From Eunapius fragilis (taxonomy: Eukaryota > Porifera > Demospongiae > Spongillida > Spongillidae): a stretch of DNA of 64,000 nucleotides. This document shows positions 35,601-46,354 of this stretch, one piece after another. Made by a program: the position numbers and the translations under genes. The stretch covers positions 6,714,097-6,778,096 of the forward strand of contig OY811984.1 in NCBI GenBank assembly GCA_963681505.1, given 5' to 3'. The first letter of the stretch is position 1. Every line of letters begins with the position of its first letter. The notes beneath the pieces are model-generated. The model was not told the origin of the DNA. It saw nothing but the letters and a program-made list of their open reading frames with translations, and did no database searches.

Positions 35601-36801
35601 TGAATTGTAGATTAATCACAAATAATAGAATATTATTATCATTCTTAATACGTGCACGTGCGCTAATCTTGGTGTCGATGCGCGCGCAGACGTAGTTGCA
35701 TTACATTGCTTTTGCAATGACCAACCTATGAATAAATTTTGCATCGTCGTAGTGTTTTGTGCGAGTGTTTTTTCAACACAGGTGCATGGGAAAACGCGTT
35801 GCGGAATTTTATAGCACATTGCGTACAGTAACTTGCGCTGTTCAATCATGTGGCGATTTTACAATTTTTGAAATCATTTCTTGTGTAATAATATTAAAAA
35901 CAATAAGTACATGACGTATTCTTTTTTAAAAACTGCATTCTACCAAGAGCATTTGGGCCAACTGGGTTGTTTCACAGCAAAAAATAATAATAAACGCGTC
36001 AAATCAATTCTTGGTTTTCAATTGATTTACATACCTGGTACATAATGTTAACAGTTTGTACCAGGTATGTAAACATTTTGTACAGAATGTAAGTGACAAA
36101 TCAATTGATAATCAAGAATTGATTCGACGTGTTTTTTTTTTGCTGTGTTTACTTAAGTAAATTTAGTAAGTTATTATTATTATGCGCAACAGCGTTATTA
36201 TTTTACTGCATTAGCTAAAACGCTATTATTAGCAACACACCCTTAAAAAAATACTTACACGCAGCTAAATCTTCGAAGAGATGTAGTATAGTATTTCATC
36301 TCGGCATTGCCACACAAATGCAAAGGAGCAGAAACTTAACGTTACGCGTTCCAGTCCATGTAATAATTTAGGAGAGTCCTTGATTGAATTAATTATTGTC
36401 GCCTCAGCATAATCCTGAGCTAGCTCACTTGGATTGATCAGCTGGCTATAGTTAGTCGCTTATTTTATAATATATAAATCAAATAATTAATTAATGAAGT
36501 TCGGAAAAATGGCGCAGCTGTGGTTTGGTTCAGACAGCACTATGAGTGACCAATGTGTGGAAAAGGCTGGTCTACAATGTACCTAGCAATCCAGCTAGAA
36601 AACTATCGAACAATAGAGCATTTGGGAGGACATGGATTGTTGTGCAGATGGTGATTAAATAACACCTGTCAGCACCCCACCCCCCTCCTATCGACGAGCA
36701 GTTAGAAGTTAGCTCATGCTTTCAGTTTACATGCAATGCATACAACACATCACTTTAGGTGATTACAGTCATTGAGGTGAGAGAGGTGTACATGTTCACT
36801 C
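35601..36801. other. Intergenic region, TTC38-B to FKBP-CRTAP
   Basis: AT-rich, with a 171-bp inverted-repeat element (listed separately) and TATA-like strings near 36465. No exon or RNA gene recognised. It should contain the TTC38-B promoter. Confidence 0.5.
35975..36145. mobile_element. 171-bp MITE-like inverted repeat
   Basis: CAGCAAAAAATAATAATAAACG at the left matches the reverse complement of the right end (CACGTC, AAATCAATTCTTG and CAATTGATTT shared). Towards the centre, TACATACCTGGTACA pairs with TGTACCAGGTATGTA. Nearly the whole element can fold. Confidence 0.72.
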
Positions 36802-37992
36802 CTACAGCTCTTGGTGTGGAATGCTTCTCATCACAGCAGGATCTCCCATCAACCCTTCCTTCTTCTTTGGCACACGGGTACGTGCAAAGTGGAGCAGTTC
36901 CTTCGCAGCCTCCAAGCGAGCATGCATAGCGACGTACTCCTTCCTTGGGACAAAACTCTCCGCAGGTATGTTCAGCTTAGTGGTGTACAACCGGATGTTA
37001 TCATTCATCACAACACTGGAGGGATCCAAGGCCAGGTAGGTGGCAGCCGTTTCAGCTGCCTTTTCGAACAAACCAAGCTTGTAGTAGGCAAACTGTAGGT
37101 AGTGGAAGTGGTTCTCTAAGTAACGATCAACATGGACGCCCTCAATGGTGGCCAACTTGTCAACACAGCCAATACGGCAGCCAAGCACCTCCCTGATGAT
37201 GACGGTGAGCAGGGCATAGTACTCCATGCTGTCCACTTTGAGTGAGTGCTCTTCAAACTTGGCCATCTTCTGTGGACTCACCCCGTGCTGCGTCAGGTTG
37301 AGGTACAGGGAATCCTCGCATACGAGATGGCAATGTTCCAAGGCAGTGTCATAGAGGACCAAGGCTTCTTCAAAAGTGGTGACCGACTTCTGCCAATCGC
37401 TGCTTTCGTATGCTGTCTTGGCAATCAAATAACTCTCATGGTGGGGGGACTTGCCAGGAATGCGGTACATGACTTGGTCGTCTTTCAGCCCCAGCTGCCG
37501 CCTGTAGTAGGAGAGGCCATCACTGCACATCACTCCAGTGTGGCTGAAGCAGTATGTGAATAGACACTTAGCGCCCTCCTCAATGTTGCCAAGTTTGAAG
37601 TAGGAATAGTGCAGATAGGAGTAGGGCTCGTTTTGTCGAAACTTAGAAAGAACTTCAGAATCAGGCATCCTGAGCTTTGGGGGTAGCTGGCTACCCTTGC
37701 AGCGGGCTACACATTTGCTCCTAGCGGCATAAACGAGGAACTGAGACATGAGTGGATCTTCTTCTATGGCTGCTGTGACTACAGCCTTCTGTGTCTCACT
37801 TAGCTGGGGAGACTGAGTACTGCAGTTCTTGAGGCATGCAAGGGTGATGTTCTCGTAGTGGTGGTACAGCCTCAGGGCTTCCTCCAGTGTGTCCACTGTC
37901 TGCTGCCACTCCTGTCGGGTGTAGCTACCCAGTGCTGAGCTCCACAAGCTCTCTATGCTTTGGTCTTCCCCAAGGGAAAACCCATTCTAGAG

Positions 37993-38049
<57 letters not shown>

Positions 38050-38765
38050 TTAAAAATAAATTGAGTGTTGATTAACAGAAATTAAAATGAAGGTCTAAAA
38101 AAACGCGAGCAGTCTAAATAGTTAACACAGGGGAAAAAAAAAAATTCTGTTCCCAAAAACGATTCCACCTTAGAATAAATAAACCACAACGACGATGATG
38201 GGGCTGCCTAAGTAAACAGTGAAATGTTTCACGGAACAAATCCAAGGTGGAATCGTCTTTGGAAACAGAATTTTTTTCTTCCTGTGGTTGCAATTCAGTA
38301 GGCAAACATGGTTAAATCCAAGACCGCTCTCACCCGCTCGATTTTGATAAGTCGCACGTAAAACACCAGGGTCGAATTGGGTGGTATGGTTGAACCGACC
38401 CCTCGTTCCCCATACCCCAGGTGGGGAGGGATGGTGATCCTTCTCCTCTCCCATAGACACATTCTGAGCAGGCCGCGGTCCATGCCCGCTATGATTCTCC
38501 CCTGGCCAAGGGCTACAATGTAGGGCGAATTGTAGTCGAAGCTTTTGCCGAATGTGTTACCGTCTTGAGCCAACCTGCCGACGTAGTGATAGTGGACGAC
38601 GTCGGAAGCTTTGGTTCTGTGCTGGCAATCGTCCGGCATGAATGTGGTGAGTACCTTGAGACCATCGCCCCAGTCTTCATCTAACGGGAGAGGGCTCTTT
38701 TCGTCAGCTTTGCCGTGAATGCAGCTGGCAAGCAGCAGCAGCAGTATAGATAGAGGGCTTAGCAT
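36802..38765 (-). CDS. FKBP domain spliced to CRTAP/leprecan-type protein (predicted fusion)
   Basis: Exons 38765-38334 and 37986-36802 join in phase 0 (LIKIER|NGFSLGEDQ), predicting 538 aa. Exon 1 opens with a signal peptide (MLSPLSILLLLLASCIHG) followed by one FKBP peptidyl-prolyl isomerase domain: VHYHYVGRL, SFDYNSPY, GQGRIIAGMDRG, IPPHLGYGERG, IPPNSTLVFYVRL. The usual Trp of the active site is Met here. Exon 2 is a leprecan-family helical region with four CxxxC motifs (CLKNC, CVARC, CHLVC, CRIGC) and HYLQFAYYKLGLFEKAAETA near the C-terminus, as in CRTAP and P3H4. It has no dioxygenase domain, no start codon context and no signal peptide of its own. The 347-bp intron has a GTGAGA donor and a (CT)n-TCGCTCTAG acceptor. 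If the FKBP exon is read without splicing it stops after VLDLTMFAY, so two separate genes remain possible. Expected site: endoplasmic reticulum, collagen prolyl 3-hydroxylation. Confidence 0.72.
37996..38048. repeat. (GA)n tract in the FKBP-CRTAP intron
   Basis: On the gene strand it is (CT)n directly upstream of the acceptor, forming an ideal polypyrimidine tract. Confidence 0.95.
38137..38278. mobile_element. Short MITE-like inverted repeat in the FKBP-CRTAP intron
   Basis: 38137-38171 (AAATTCTGTTCCC, then ACGATTCCACCTT) and 38244-38278 are inverted copies with few mismatches around a 72-bp centre. No coding capacity. Confidence 0.7.
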
Positions 38766-38988
38766 GTTTGTTGCGATTCGACCTCAACTTGCACAACAGT
38801 ATAGAAATCGTGCATTAGTATTAATATAACAAAAGGATGAAGTAACATAATAGGTATATATATTGGGCGCTTAGCCCGCATGGGCCGGGGATCACAAAGA
38901 GAGTAAAACCCCTGTAATAAAGTCTAATCAACGCCCGCCTTTAAAAAATTTAACTCCGTCACCGTGGCATGTTCGAAGCGAATGCAAG
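38766..38988. promoter_or_regulatory. Bidirectional promoter, FKBP-CRTAP and CCNDBP1
   Basis: The two start codons lie head-to-head 223 bp apart. The interval has an AT-rich part (ATATATATTGGGCGC near 38858) and a GC patch (GCATGGGCCGGG near 38878). A shared promoter follows from the spacing; start sites are not visible. Confidence 0.55.
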
Positions 38989-39539
38989 ATGAGCATAGCA
39001 ACTTCCAGGGCACCCATCCACTCTAACCTTCCAGAGGACCTGCGTGATAGACTTGAAAGCATCCTCGAGAACAACAGTCTTCTAAGTAGACAGTTAAGAG
39101 GTCAGTTTGTTTTTTAATTCGTTCTTGCCACCTTATGTGTGTGTCTGTTCGCTATTACGTTTTTCTTTTGCTTGAAAAGTCCAGTAGCTGATATTAATCC
39201 GTTCTTTTTGTAGAAGGGAGGTTAGAGCATTACCAGGTGCTGGACACCACTGAATATCTGCCAAGACTGGACCAATGTGCGCGTGTGGTCTCAGACGCTT
39301 GCACTAAACTGGCAATCCAGTTCTCCAAGCCCCCCCTTCCGTCTGCTCAGGACTGCGGGGTCATCTGCAGCCGGCTGGAGAACGCTGTGCTAGTCCTCGT
39401 CTCTACATGTAACGTATTCCCAGAGGCGCAAGGTAACTATTGTGCCGTTTTCATTCCACACTTGTCCGTGTGTGCTGCTGTGTTTCCGTTGAGTGGTTCG
39501 CCTCCTTACACGTGCGACGAAATAATGTGTATGTACTAG

Positions 39540-39606
<67 letters not shown>

Positions 39607-40024
39607 ATTGTAACTTTTTGCCTCATCATTTGATGGGGCATTTGCGTTTGCTGTGTTGGCATTCAGAGCAGTTACCAACCAGTTCATTAGGCTGATGCCA
39701 ATGTTTGAAAAATGTGTGAGGATCAAAATGGTGGCTATAACATGGAGACCACTCTTTGAAACACATGACCTGCATGAAGGGTGTAAGAAATGAATTACCT
39801 TGGATAAAGGGAAGGTGACTTATTGCTTGTTTCCAGAAGCAGCATTACAATAGGAGTTAGAGTATTGCTGAAACAACTGTCTGTTTTTGAACATAACACC
39901 TGTCCAGTTTGGTTGACTAGCTTTTTTTGGTCCTGTCATTTGGGTGATGGGTGAACTGCAAAACAGGTAATGACAACAAATAAATAACCACTTATGTCCT
40001 CATCTATACTGCAGTGGAATATGT

Positions 40025-40091
<67 letters not shown>

Positions 40092-41766
40092 ACATCTCAT
40101 AACCACCATCATCACAGGGTGTGCTCTTAAGAAGGAGGTTCAGAAGGTGGTATTGGACATTCTGGATGGAGTGAGTCTGCTAACAAGGGCCCTCATGGAA
40201 GAAGGATGTGCAGGGTATGTGTGCTGTATCTGGCCTTGGGAAGTTGTGGAGGATATGTGTGCTGTGTGGAGAAGGATATGTGCTTGTTAGTATGTTTTTT
40301 TGATGGCACAAATTCACAGGGCTGTGCGAGTGTGTGTATGTGTGTGTGTGTGTGTGTGTGTTGTGCCTGGGAAACTTATTGATATTCTCACACAGTGCTT
40401 CAAAACTCAAAGGAGCAGGATCTGTGTGGGAGGCTTGTGACTCTGTTGCAAAATTGCCCAAAGGTCAGTTGTTGCTATGTGCTTTATTAACCAACATTGT
40501 CGTTACCTTGGTTGCAATTTTGTAAACAGACAACAGATCGGCAGTTTTAAAGGTGTTCATAGCCCAACTGCACCTTCTGAAAGATGTTTGTGCACAGATG
40601 GATGAGGTGAGCTTTAAGCTATCACGCGCTTCTTTGCACACAGTACATGCATGAATGCACAGATATGCCCAATATACGTTGGTCCTCAATTGAGGGAGAG
40701 TGGGTGTATGTGTGTGTGTTTGTATGTGTGTATGGTGTGTTGACATAGTTACTATGATAGTTGAGAAACCGCTACCGCCTCACCCAACCTCTCCGACCTT
40801 TCATCTTTTCCAGAAGAAATGTGTTTGCACTTGTACCTTATGCATGTTCTGTATCTGGTTACATGCACAAAAGGACAGGTATGTGTGTATTCCTCAAACT
40901 GTCCTGATTGTCATTGGTGGGAGACAGGCACTCTATCAAACCATTTTCATCTGCATGTACCTAACTACCTTTATCACAGACGTAATCACAGAGCATTTGA
41001 TAAAGCACTGTAGCAGTAGTCAAAATGGGTGACTTGCTACTTCTGTTGTCATATACCTAGCTATGCTTTTTGCAATGATTTGTGGATACTGTGCTGGCTG
41101 TGGGGGGCACCAACCTGTAGGGGGCACTAAGCCATAGGGGGCACTAAGCCGTATGGGGCACTAAGCTGTAGGGGGCACTAAACTGTAGGGGGCACTAAAC
41201 TGTAGGGGGCATTAAGCTGTAGAGGGCACTAGGCTGTAGGGGGCACTAAGCTGTAGGGGGCACAAGGCTGTAGGGGGCACTAGGCTGAAGGGGGCACTAA
41301 GCTGTAGGGGGCACTAAGCTGTAGGGGGCACTAGGCTGTAGGGGGCACTAAGCTGTAGGGGGCACTAGGCTGTAGGGGGCACTAGGCTGTAGGGGGCACT
41401 AAGCTGTAGGGGGCACTAGGCTGTAGGGGGCACTAAGCTGTAGGGGGCACTAAGCTGTAGGGGGCACTAAGCTGTAGGGGGCACTAAACTGTAGGGGGCA
41501 CTAAGCTGTAGGGGGCACTAGGCTGTAGGGGGCACTAGGATATTATGTTTGCCTTCAGTTGACTTCCAAAAAAATTAATTAAGGTCATACTATGTCCATG
41601 TGAAAAATCACTTTCACTTCACTAAACATTCATTATTTGCCATTAATCAGACAGGGTAATCAATATATCGTAGTGTGTGGGGAAGTAGGTGTGGTGATCA
41701 GTATATACATGTAGTGCAAGGGCGGAAAGGGCGGATGCGGGGGGGGGGGGGGGGGGGGGGTCCGGA

Positions 41767-41800
<34 letters not shown>

Positions 41801-44064
41801 TTATTGGCCGTCATTTCATAACCTATCGTACCAGTTTCAGGCGTCAATATGGATAGATTGTCTGTGTCACCAAGTACGGAACTCCCAAAAGTTTCCACGC
41901 TTCGCATGGGAGGGGGCATATCCCCTTCCTGCACCCTCCCCCTATTAGTTATTCATGTCAGCCCCCCCCCTTTCAGAATTCCTGTATTCGCCCCTGTAGT
42001 GGATGGAGGAATGTGTAGATCCTCTTTCAGTACTGTCATTGAATAACTGCATAACATGATGACCTGATTAAGGTTGTAGGTACAATCTACAAAGTATCTT
42101 CCGTTGGGATTGTGTGTGTTACCACCAATCATCTCGTTGACGTGAGGGGAGGGGGGGGTATCCTTGTGGTACTCCTTAAACACCCTAAACTTATGTGAAT
42201 GATCATATGGTACCAGGGGGGCTATATTAAGGATGATCATATGGTACCGGGGGAAGGGGGGGGGGGAGGGGGGGGGGGTGCTATATTGAGGATGATCATA
42301 TGGTACCAGGGGGGCTATATTGAGGATGATCATATGGTACCGGGGGGAAGGGGGGAGGGGGGTGCTATATTGAGGATGATCATATGGTACCGGGGGGAGG
42401 GGGGGGGGGAGGGGGGTGCTATATTGAGGATGATCATATGGTACCGGGGTGTTGTGTGGGTTAATTATTCTGTTACTGCTCTCCATCTTAGCTTTTCGCC
42501 TCTAATGGGGTTGGCACCCATCGCAGAATGGAGCAGGCAGAGGCAGAGGTTCATAATGGCTCTGATGGCTGGACCCAGCAGGAGAGAGATTTGGCCTTAC
42601 CTTGCATCAATATCATCAAGGTGTGTTGGTGGTGGGGGGGGGGCACAGAACAATGAAGGGAACTATAATAGCAAATATTTCATTGCTATCCCATGATGGC
42701 AATTATTTAGAAAATGCTGCATGTTGTCACATTGATGCATATTTTCACCCCCTGAAAGAGTCTTACATTCTTACTGACCTGTTTTGGTTGTTACAACAAA
42801 ATGATTATCTTTGTGACATGCAGTACTACAATGTTGCATTGTGTTGGGGACTGCTGTGTTAGGGACTGCGGTTGCAGTTTAAATAGTCACTAAGGCTGTT
42901 TCCTCTCCCTCCTGTCACTTTAGAGTGCTGTGGAGGTGACAGAGAACATGTCCAGAGTGGTGGTGTCCCATGGTAGTGTGGCTGAAGAGAGGTCTGTGCA
43001 GGAGCTGGATATTGCTGCAGAGGAAGTGATGAAGTTGAGCCCACTGTGAGTGTGAGGGTGTGTACACTGTGCGGGTGTCCACTGTGAGTGAGGGTGTGTG
43101 TTGAACCACTGAGTGTGGGTGTGTGTGTGTTTTGTCCACTGTGAGGGTGTGTCCATTGAGTGTGGGGGTGTGTCCACTGTGAGTGTGAGGATGTGTGTTG
43201 GGCCCGTTGTGGTAAATGTCAACATGGACACATTACAGATATGTTGTTCATTATGCCTTGAATGCACCCAGTTGTGTTTTAATTCATACACACAAATCTC
43301 TGGTATATTATATTGTTCAAAGTACTTGTATATGTCCTTACTTTTGAGATTGTATTGATACTAGCATACATGTATCTGGTGGGTCTGTGTTGGCATATAT
43401 GTTTATGGTGGGTCTGTTGGGGCATACATGTATCTGGTGGGTCTGTGTTGGCATATATGTATCTGGTGGGTCTGTGGGGCGTACATGTATCTGGTGGGTC
43501 TGTGGGGCGTACATGTATCTGGTGGGTCTGTGGGGCGTACATGTATCTGGTGGGTCTGTGGGGCGTACATGTATCTGGTGGGTCTGTGGGGCGTACTGTG
43601 TATCTGGTGGGTCTGTGTGGGCATTTTACTTATCCTTTCTTGTTCATCTTTGTTTCAGGGCTGATGACCTTGCTGAGGAGTTGGAAGCACCTTTGAACGC
43701 CAAGAAATGTGCAGAGATTGTGAGAGACCTTTTGGTGTTGCTGTATGTTATGGATTCTTTTTTACGTTTGGTGAACTTTGACAGTTCGATGTTTCATGCA
43801 TCACACTGGTCTTTGAAATGGACAGCCTTACCATTTTAAATACCGCGTACGCATGATTTTTGCATAATAGGTCCTAGTTGCAAAAAATGTTGTGTGCATA
43901 TTGTAATGTTGCTACCATTTTTCAAATAACTTCCGTGACAATTTATGTTCACTACTCAAATAAATCATCCTATTTAATTGTGTGATTGTGCTGCTTGTTT
44001 ATTACTTCATTAGGGTGCAGCCATGGCATCAGTCATTGTGGAGTTCCTGAAGACTGTTGAGTGA
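38989..44064 (+). CDS. CCNDBP1: Cyclin-D1-binding protein 1 homolog
   Basis: Nine exons: 38989-39100, 39214-39432, 40118-40214, 40396-40463, 40530-40606, 42492-42620, 42924-43045, 43659-43719, 44014-44064. All phases close, giving 311 aa; human CCNDBP1 has 360. Matching blocks: ACTKLAIQFSKPPLPSAQDC with human ATTLTIVFSQLPLPSPQET; VVLDILDGVSLLTRALMEEG with LDIVDGMAQLME; SVWEACDSVAKLPKDNRSA with SVWVACQQMPQIPRDNKAA; and VMKLSPLADDLAEELEAPLN near the end. The vertebrate protein (GCIP/DIP1) is a helical partner of cyclin D and helix-loop-helix factors, acting in the nucleus and cytoplasm. No membrane segment or signal peptide. The exon 6 start at 42492 uses a pyrimidine-rich TCTCCATCTTAG acceptor; AG sites further in would be poorer. 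Introns carry (GT)n tracts, a 17-bp array and an array seeded by the exon 7 donor. Confidence 0.88.
39540..39606. repeat. (GT)n microsatellite
   Basis: In CCNDBP1 intron 2, about 108 bases after the exon 2 donor. A second GT tract at 40026-40089 lies near the exon 3 acceptor. Confidence 0.95.
41100..41542. repeat. CTGTAGGGGGCACTAAG minisatellite, 17 bp, about 25 copies
   Basis: Uniform array in CCNDBP1 intron 5 with AAG/AGG alternation. Confidence 0.95.
41739..41799. repeat. Poly-G / poly-C hairpin
   Basis: A run of 22 G, the 8-base loop TCCGGATG, then 31 C. Potential G-quadruplex or stable hairpin in CCNDBP1 intron 5. The exact run lengths may be assembly-dependent. Confidence 0.8.
42200..42450. 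repeat. GATGATCATATGGTACCGGG array with G tracts
   Basis: Five units of GCTATATTGAGGATGATCAT plus ATGGTACC, each followed by a variable G-rich spacer, just upstream of CCNDBP1 exon 6. Confidence 0.85.
43041..43200. repeat. Array seeded by the CCNDBP1 exon 7 donor
   Basis: The exon end plus donor CCCACT|GTGAGTGTGAGGGTGTG is followed by degenerate copies: TCCACTGTGAGTGAGGG, CCACTGAGTGTGGG, TCCACTGTGAGGGTG, TCCATTGAGTGTGGG, TCCACTGTGAGTGTGAGG. Several keep a usable GTGAGT. Confidence 0.8.
43368..43622. repeat. CATGTATCTGGTGGGTCTGT 28-bp array, about 9 copies
   Basis: Tandem array in CCNDBP1 intron 7, ending 36 bp before the exon 8 acceptor. Confidence 0.92.
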
Positions 44065-46354
44065 GTCCATTAATTTGTAGGGCATGTTGTTTGAAGGTGA
44101 AGTGTTGGGAGGGGACAAGTAGGTGGATTCGGGGTCGCATCATGTTATTCTCCACTCCCTGTACAGGGAGTATCATTTCTGTGTTGCTGCTGGACAAAGC
44201 TGGCAGGGAGCAGCATATAAAAAAACTATTACTGAAACAGTCACCTCCCTTGGAGCAAGAAGGACTCGTTGACACTCTGTAACATTCCTTATTTTATTGT
44301 TGGTACTTTTTAACAAGAAAACAAATCTTAAATAGAAAGTAACCTTTATCAACCAGAAAGAAAATTGTGCACACTAAAGTAAAAATTAACCAGCAGTTAG
44401 TGACCTCAAGATTATTTCATATCTAAGAGACACATATGTCATATGTCCTCTACAACTTCTTTCTTACGCACTGGAAATTAGACTCTCCACCATGAATTTA
44501 TAGTGGCCTAATTTGGCTTACATTTTAATGCGTGTGCCAACTTTGATGCTCCTTCCTGGAAAATTTTTATAATATGCTCATGGTCTCTTTTTGCTGACTC
44601 TCCTGTATACATATAAACAAGGGGCCTTATCGTGTGACGATTGTTAAGGAACTACATCACTGGGCCACTTGAGTCACTTGTAAATGAGACGTACACTTCT
44701 GCTTGCATTCGGGTCTGCTCAGGCACCATCCTACCTCATGGGACTGGGTACGAGATACTAGTTCTGTGACATCACATGCGCCTTGCATCATGTACTATTG
44801 TTGCCATAATGCTGGGCACGAGAGAACAGTGGATGGGAAAAGGCGGGAATCCATCTCACGTGGTACATGTGTGTATTATATATATAATGATTGTTCAGTT
44901 TCACTTCTCTGGTTTGTTTTGTGTCATATATATATATATATAGAGGGGTTGGAAATGTGTCACGTGAACCTTAGACATGCTTTTTTTTTGGGGACTGTAA
45001 CTTAGCTAGTGGAGGCAGGGCTTTGCTAGAAATTGCCTGCTATGTAGGTGCATGTACTTACTGCTACATTGTGCATATTTTTATGAACCAACATCATTAC
45101 CATGACTGCTAGACTGTTCATAGCTAGCCCACCCCTACACTTTCTAGATGATGTTGTGTGCAGAAATGCGAGGGAGGGGGAGTTTTCAACAATTGTACTC
45201 CTGAGGTGACACCACAATGCACACTGGCATACATATTAAACACACACGCACACACCTCAATGGAGGGATCAACATACATATCTTAGGCAACCTCATCTAT
45301 CTGCACCATCACCCAATCTCTTCAGCCTTCATCTTTGTGCTTACATGTGCACCTGTACCTTTATGCATGTGCAACATTTTTTGCTGCTTATAAATTTTAT
45401 TAATATTATATGAACTGTGTAATTACAAAAAATAAAAATGTATATTTTAAAGCATTCCCCCTCTTAATTTTCACTGAGCTACCAGTGCATCCTTATATCC
45501 TTCAAAGAGGTGTGGCGATTTTTATGGAACACCATCGCTGGGCCACTTAAGTTGCTTGTAGATGGAGTACTTGGGCCTCCCCCAACGTCCGTATACTTCA
45601 AGCTTGCACTCAGGTCTGCTCGAGCGCCATCCAACCTCGCGAGACGTGACGCAAGGGAAAGTGTGTGTGATATCCTGCTTGGGAGGGGTGAGGGGCGGGA
45701 GTCTAACAGTAGCTTTCGGCGACGTTTCTTTCAGTTTGGCTTCTCTAATTTTTTGGTTCATCTTTTGATATGCAAGGGGAAGAGCACACGCGTATTCAAG
45801 CCTGGCCGCCTCTGTTATATGCATGCACTTGTCCACGCAAATGAATTACGCCAACGCTTTTATTTATTCCCGTTCACATCATACATGTACAGGGTGTCCA
45901 CATTCGGACGCAACGCACGGGAATAATTATTAAATATATAAAAGCCGGCATTGCGCTCATTTCGTCAGTGGACATCCTGTACGTACGTGGGGACTCCTTA
46001 CCGTGTTATATCCCTCTGCTACGAATCCCCACCTGTGGGGCCAGGATTTAGACAAGGCGAGCTCATGGCGCACGTTATCCTTCCTGCAAACGACATTGGT
46101 AATCGGAGGTTTTAATAGCTATAATTAAGCAAGCTCAGCCTACCAGATTTCTTCCTGGTGCACAATATTGCAGTGCGTGACTGCCGGCTTCTCTCCAACT
46201 CCCATGCTTACCTCCTACCTTCAAAGCTGCAACACACTGAGAGACCCCCCACTTTCCGTCCGCAAGCAATTTGCAGTGGGCGTGGCGTTACCTAGCAACA
46301 GTCTGAACCAAGAAATCGTTCGCACCACGCCTACAGGGTACACGAGATCAACTG
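44065..46354. other. Intergenic region between CCNDBP1 and CEP89
   Basis: No supported exon. It holds an inverse copy of the 16331 repeat family (44438-44485), a TATATATAGAGGGGTTGGAAA motif near 44930 that recurs near 16795, and a diverged direct duplication (44630-44790 and 45510-45690). A 138-codon plus-strand frame at 45510-45926 lies in the duplicated part and has no recognised motif. Confidence 0.5.
44630..45690. repeat. Diverged direct duplication
   Basis: 44637-44755 and 45514-45645 share TGGGCCACTT, GCTTGTA, ATTC/ACTC-GGTCTGCTC and CACCATCCTACCTC/CGCCATCCAACCTC in the same order. The copies are about 880 bp apart. Confidence 0.6.

Noticed and set aside
42492-42540. Alternative CCNDBP1 exon 6 acceptors at internal AG sites
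   Set aside because: They lack a pyrimidine tract or break the frame; TCTCCATCTTAG at 42491 keeps phase 0.
45510-45926. 138-codon plus-strand frame
   Set aside because: No recognised motif, no splice partners, and it lies in a diverged duplicated segment.
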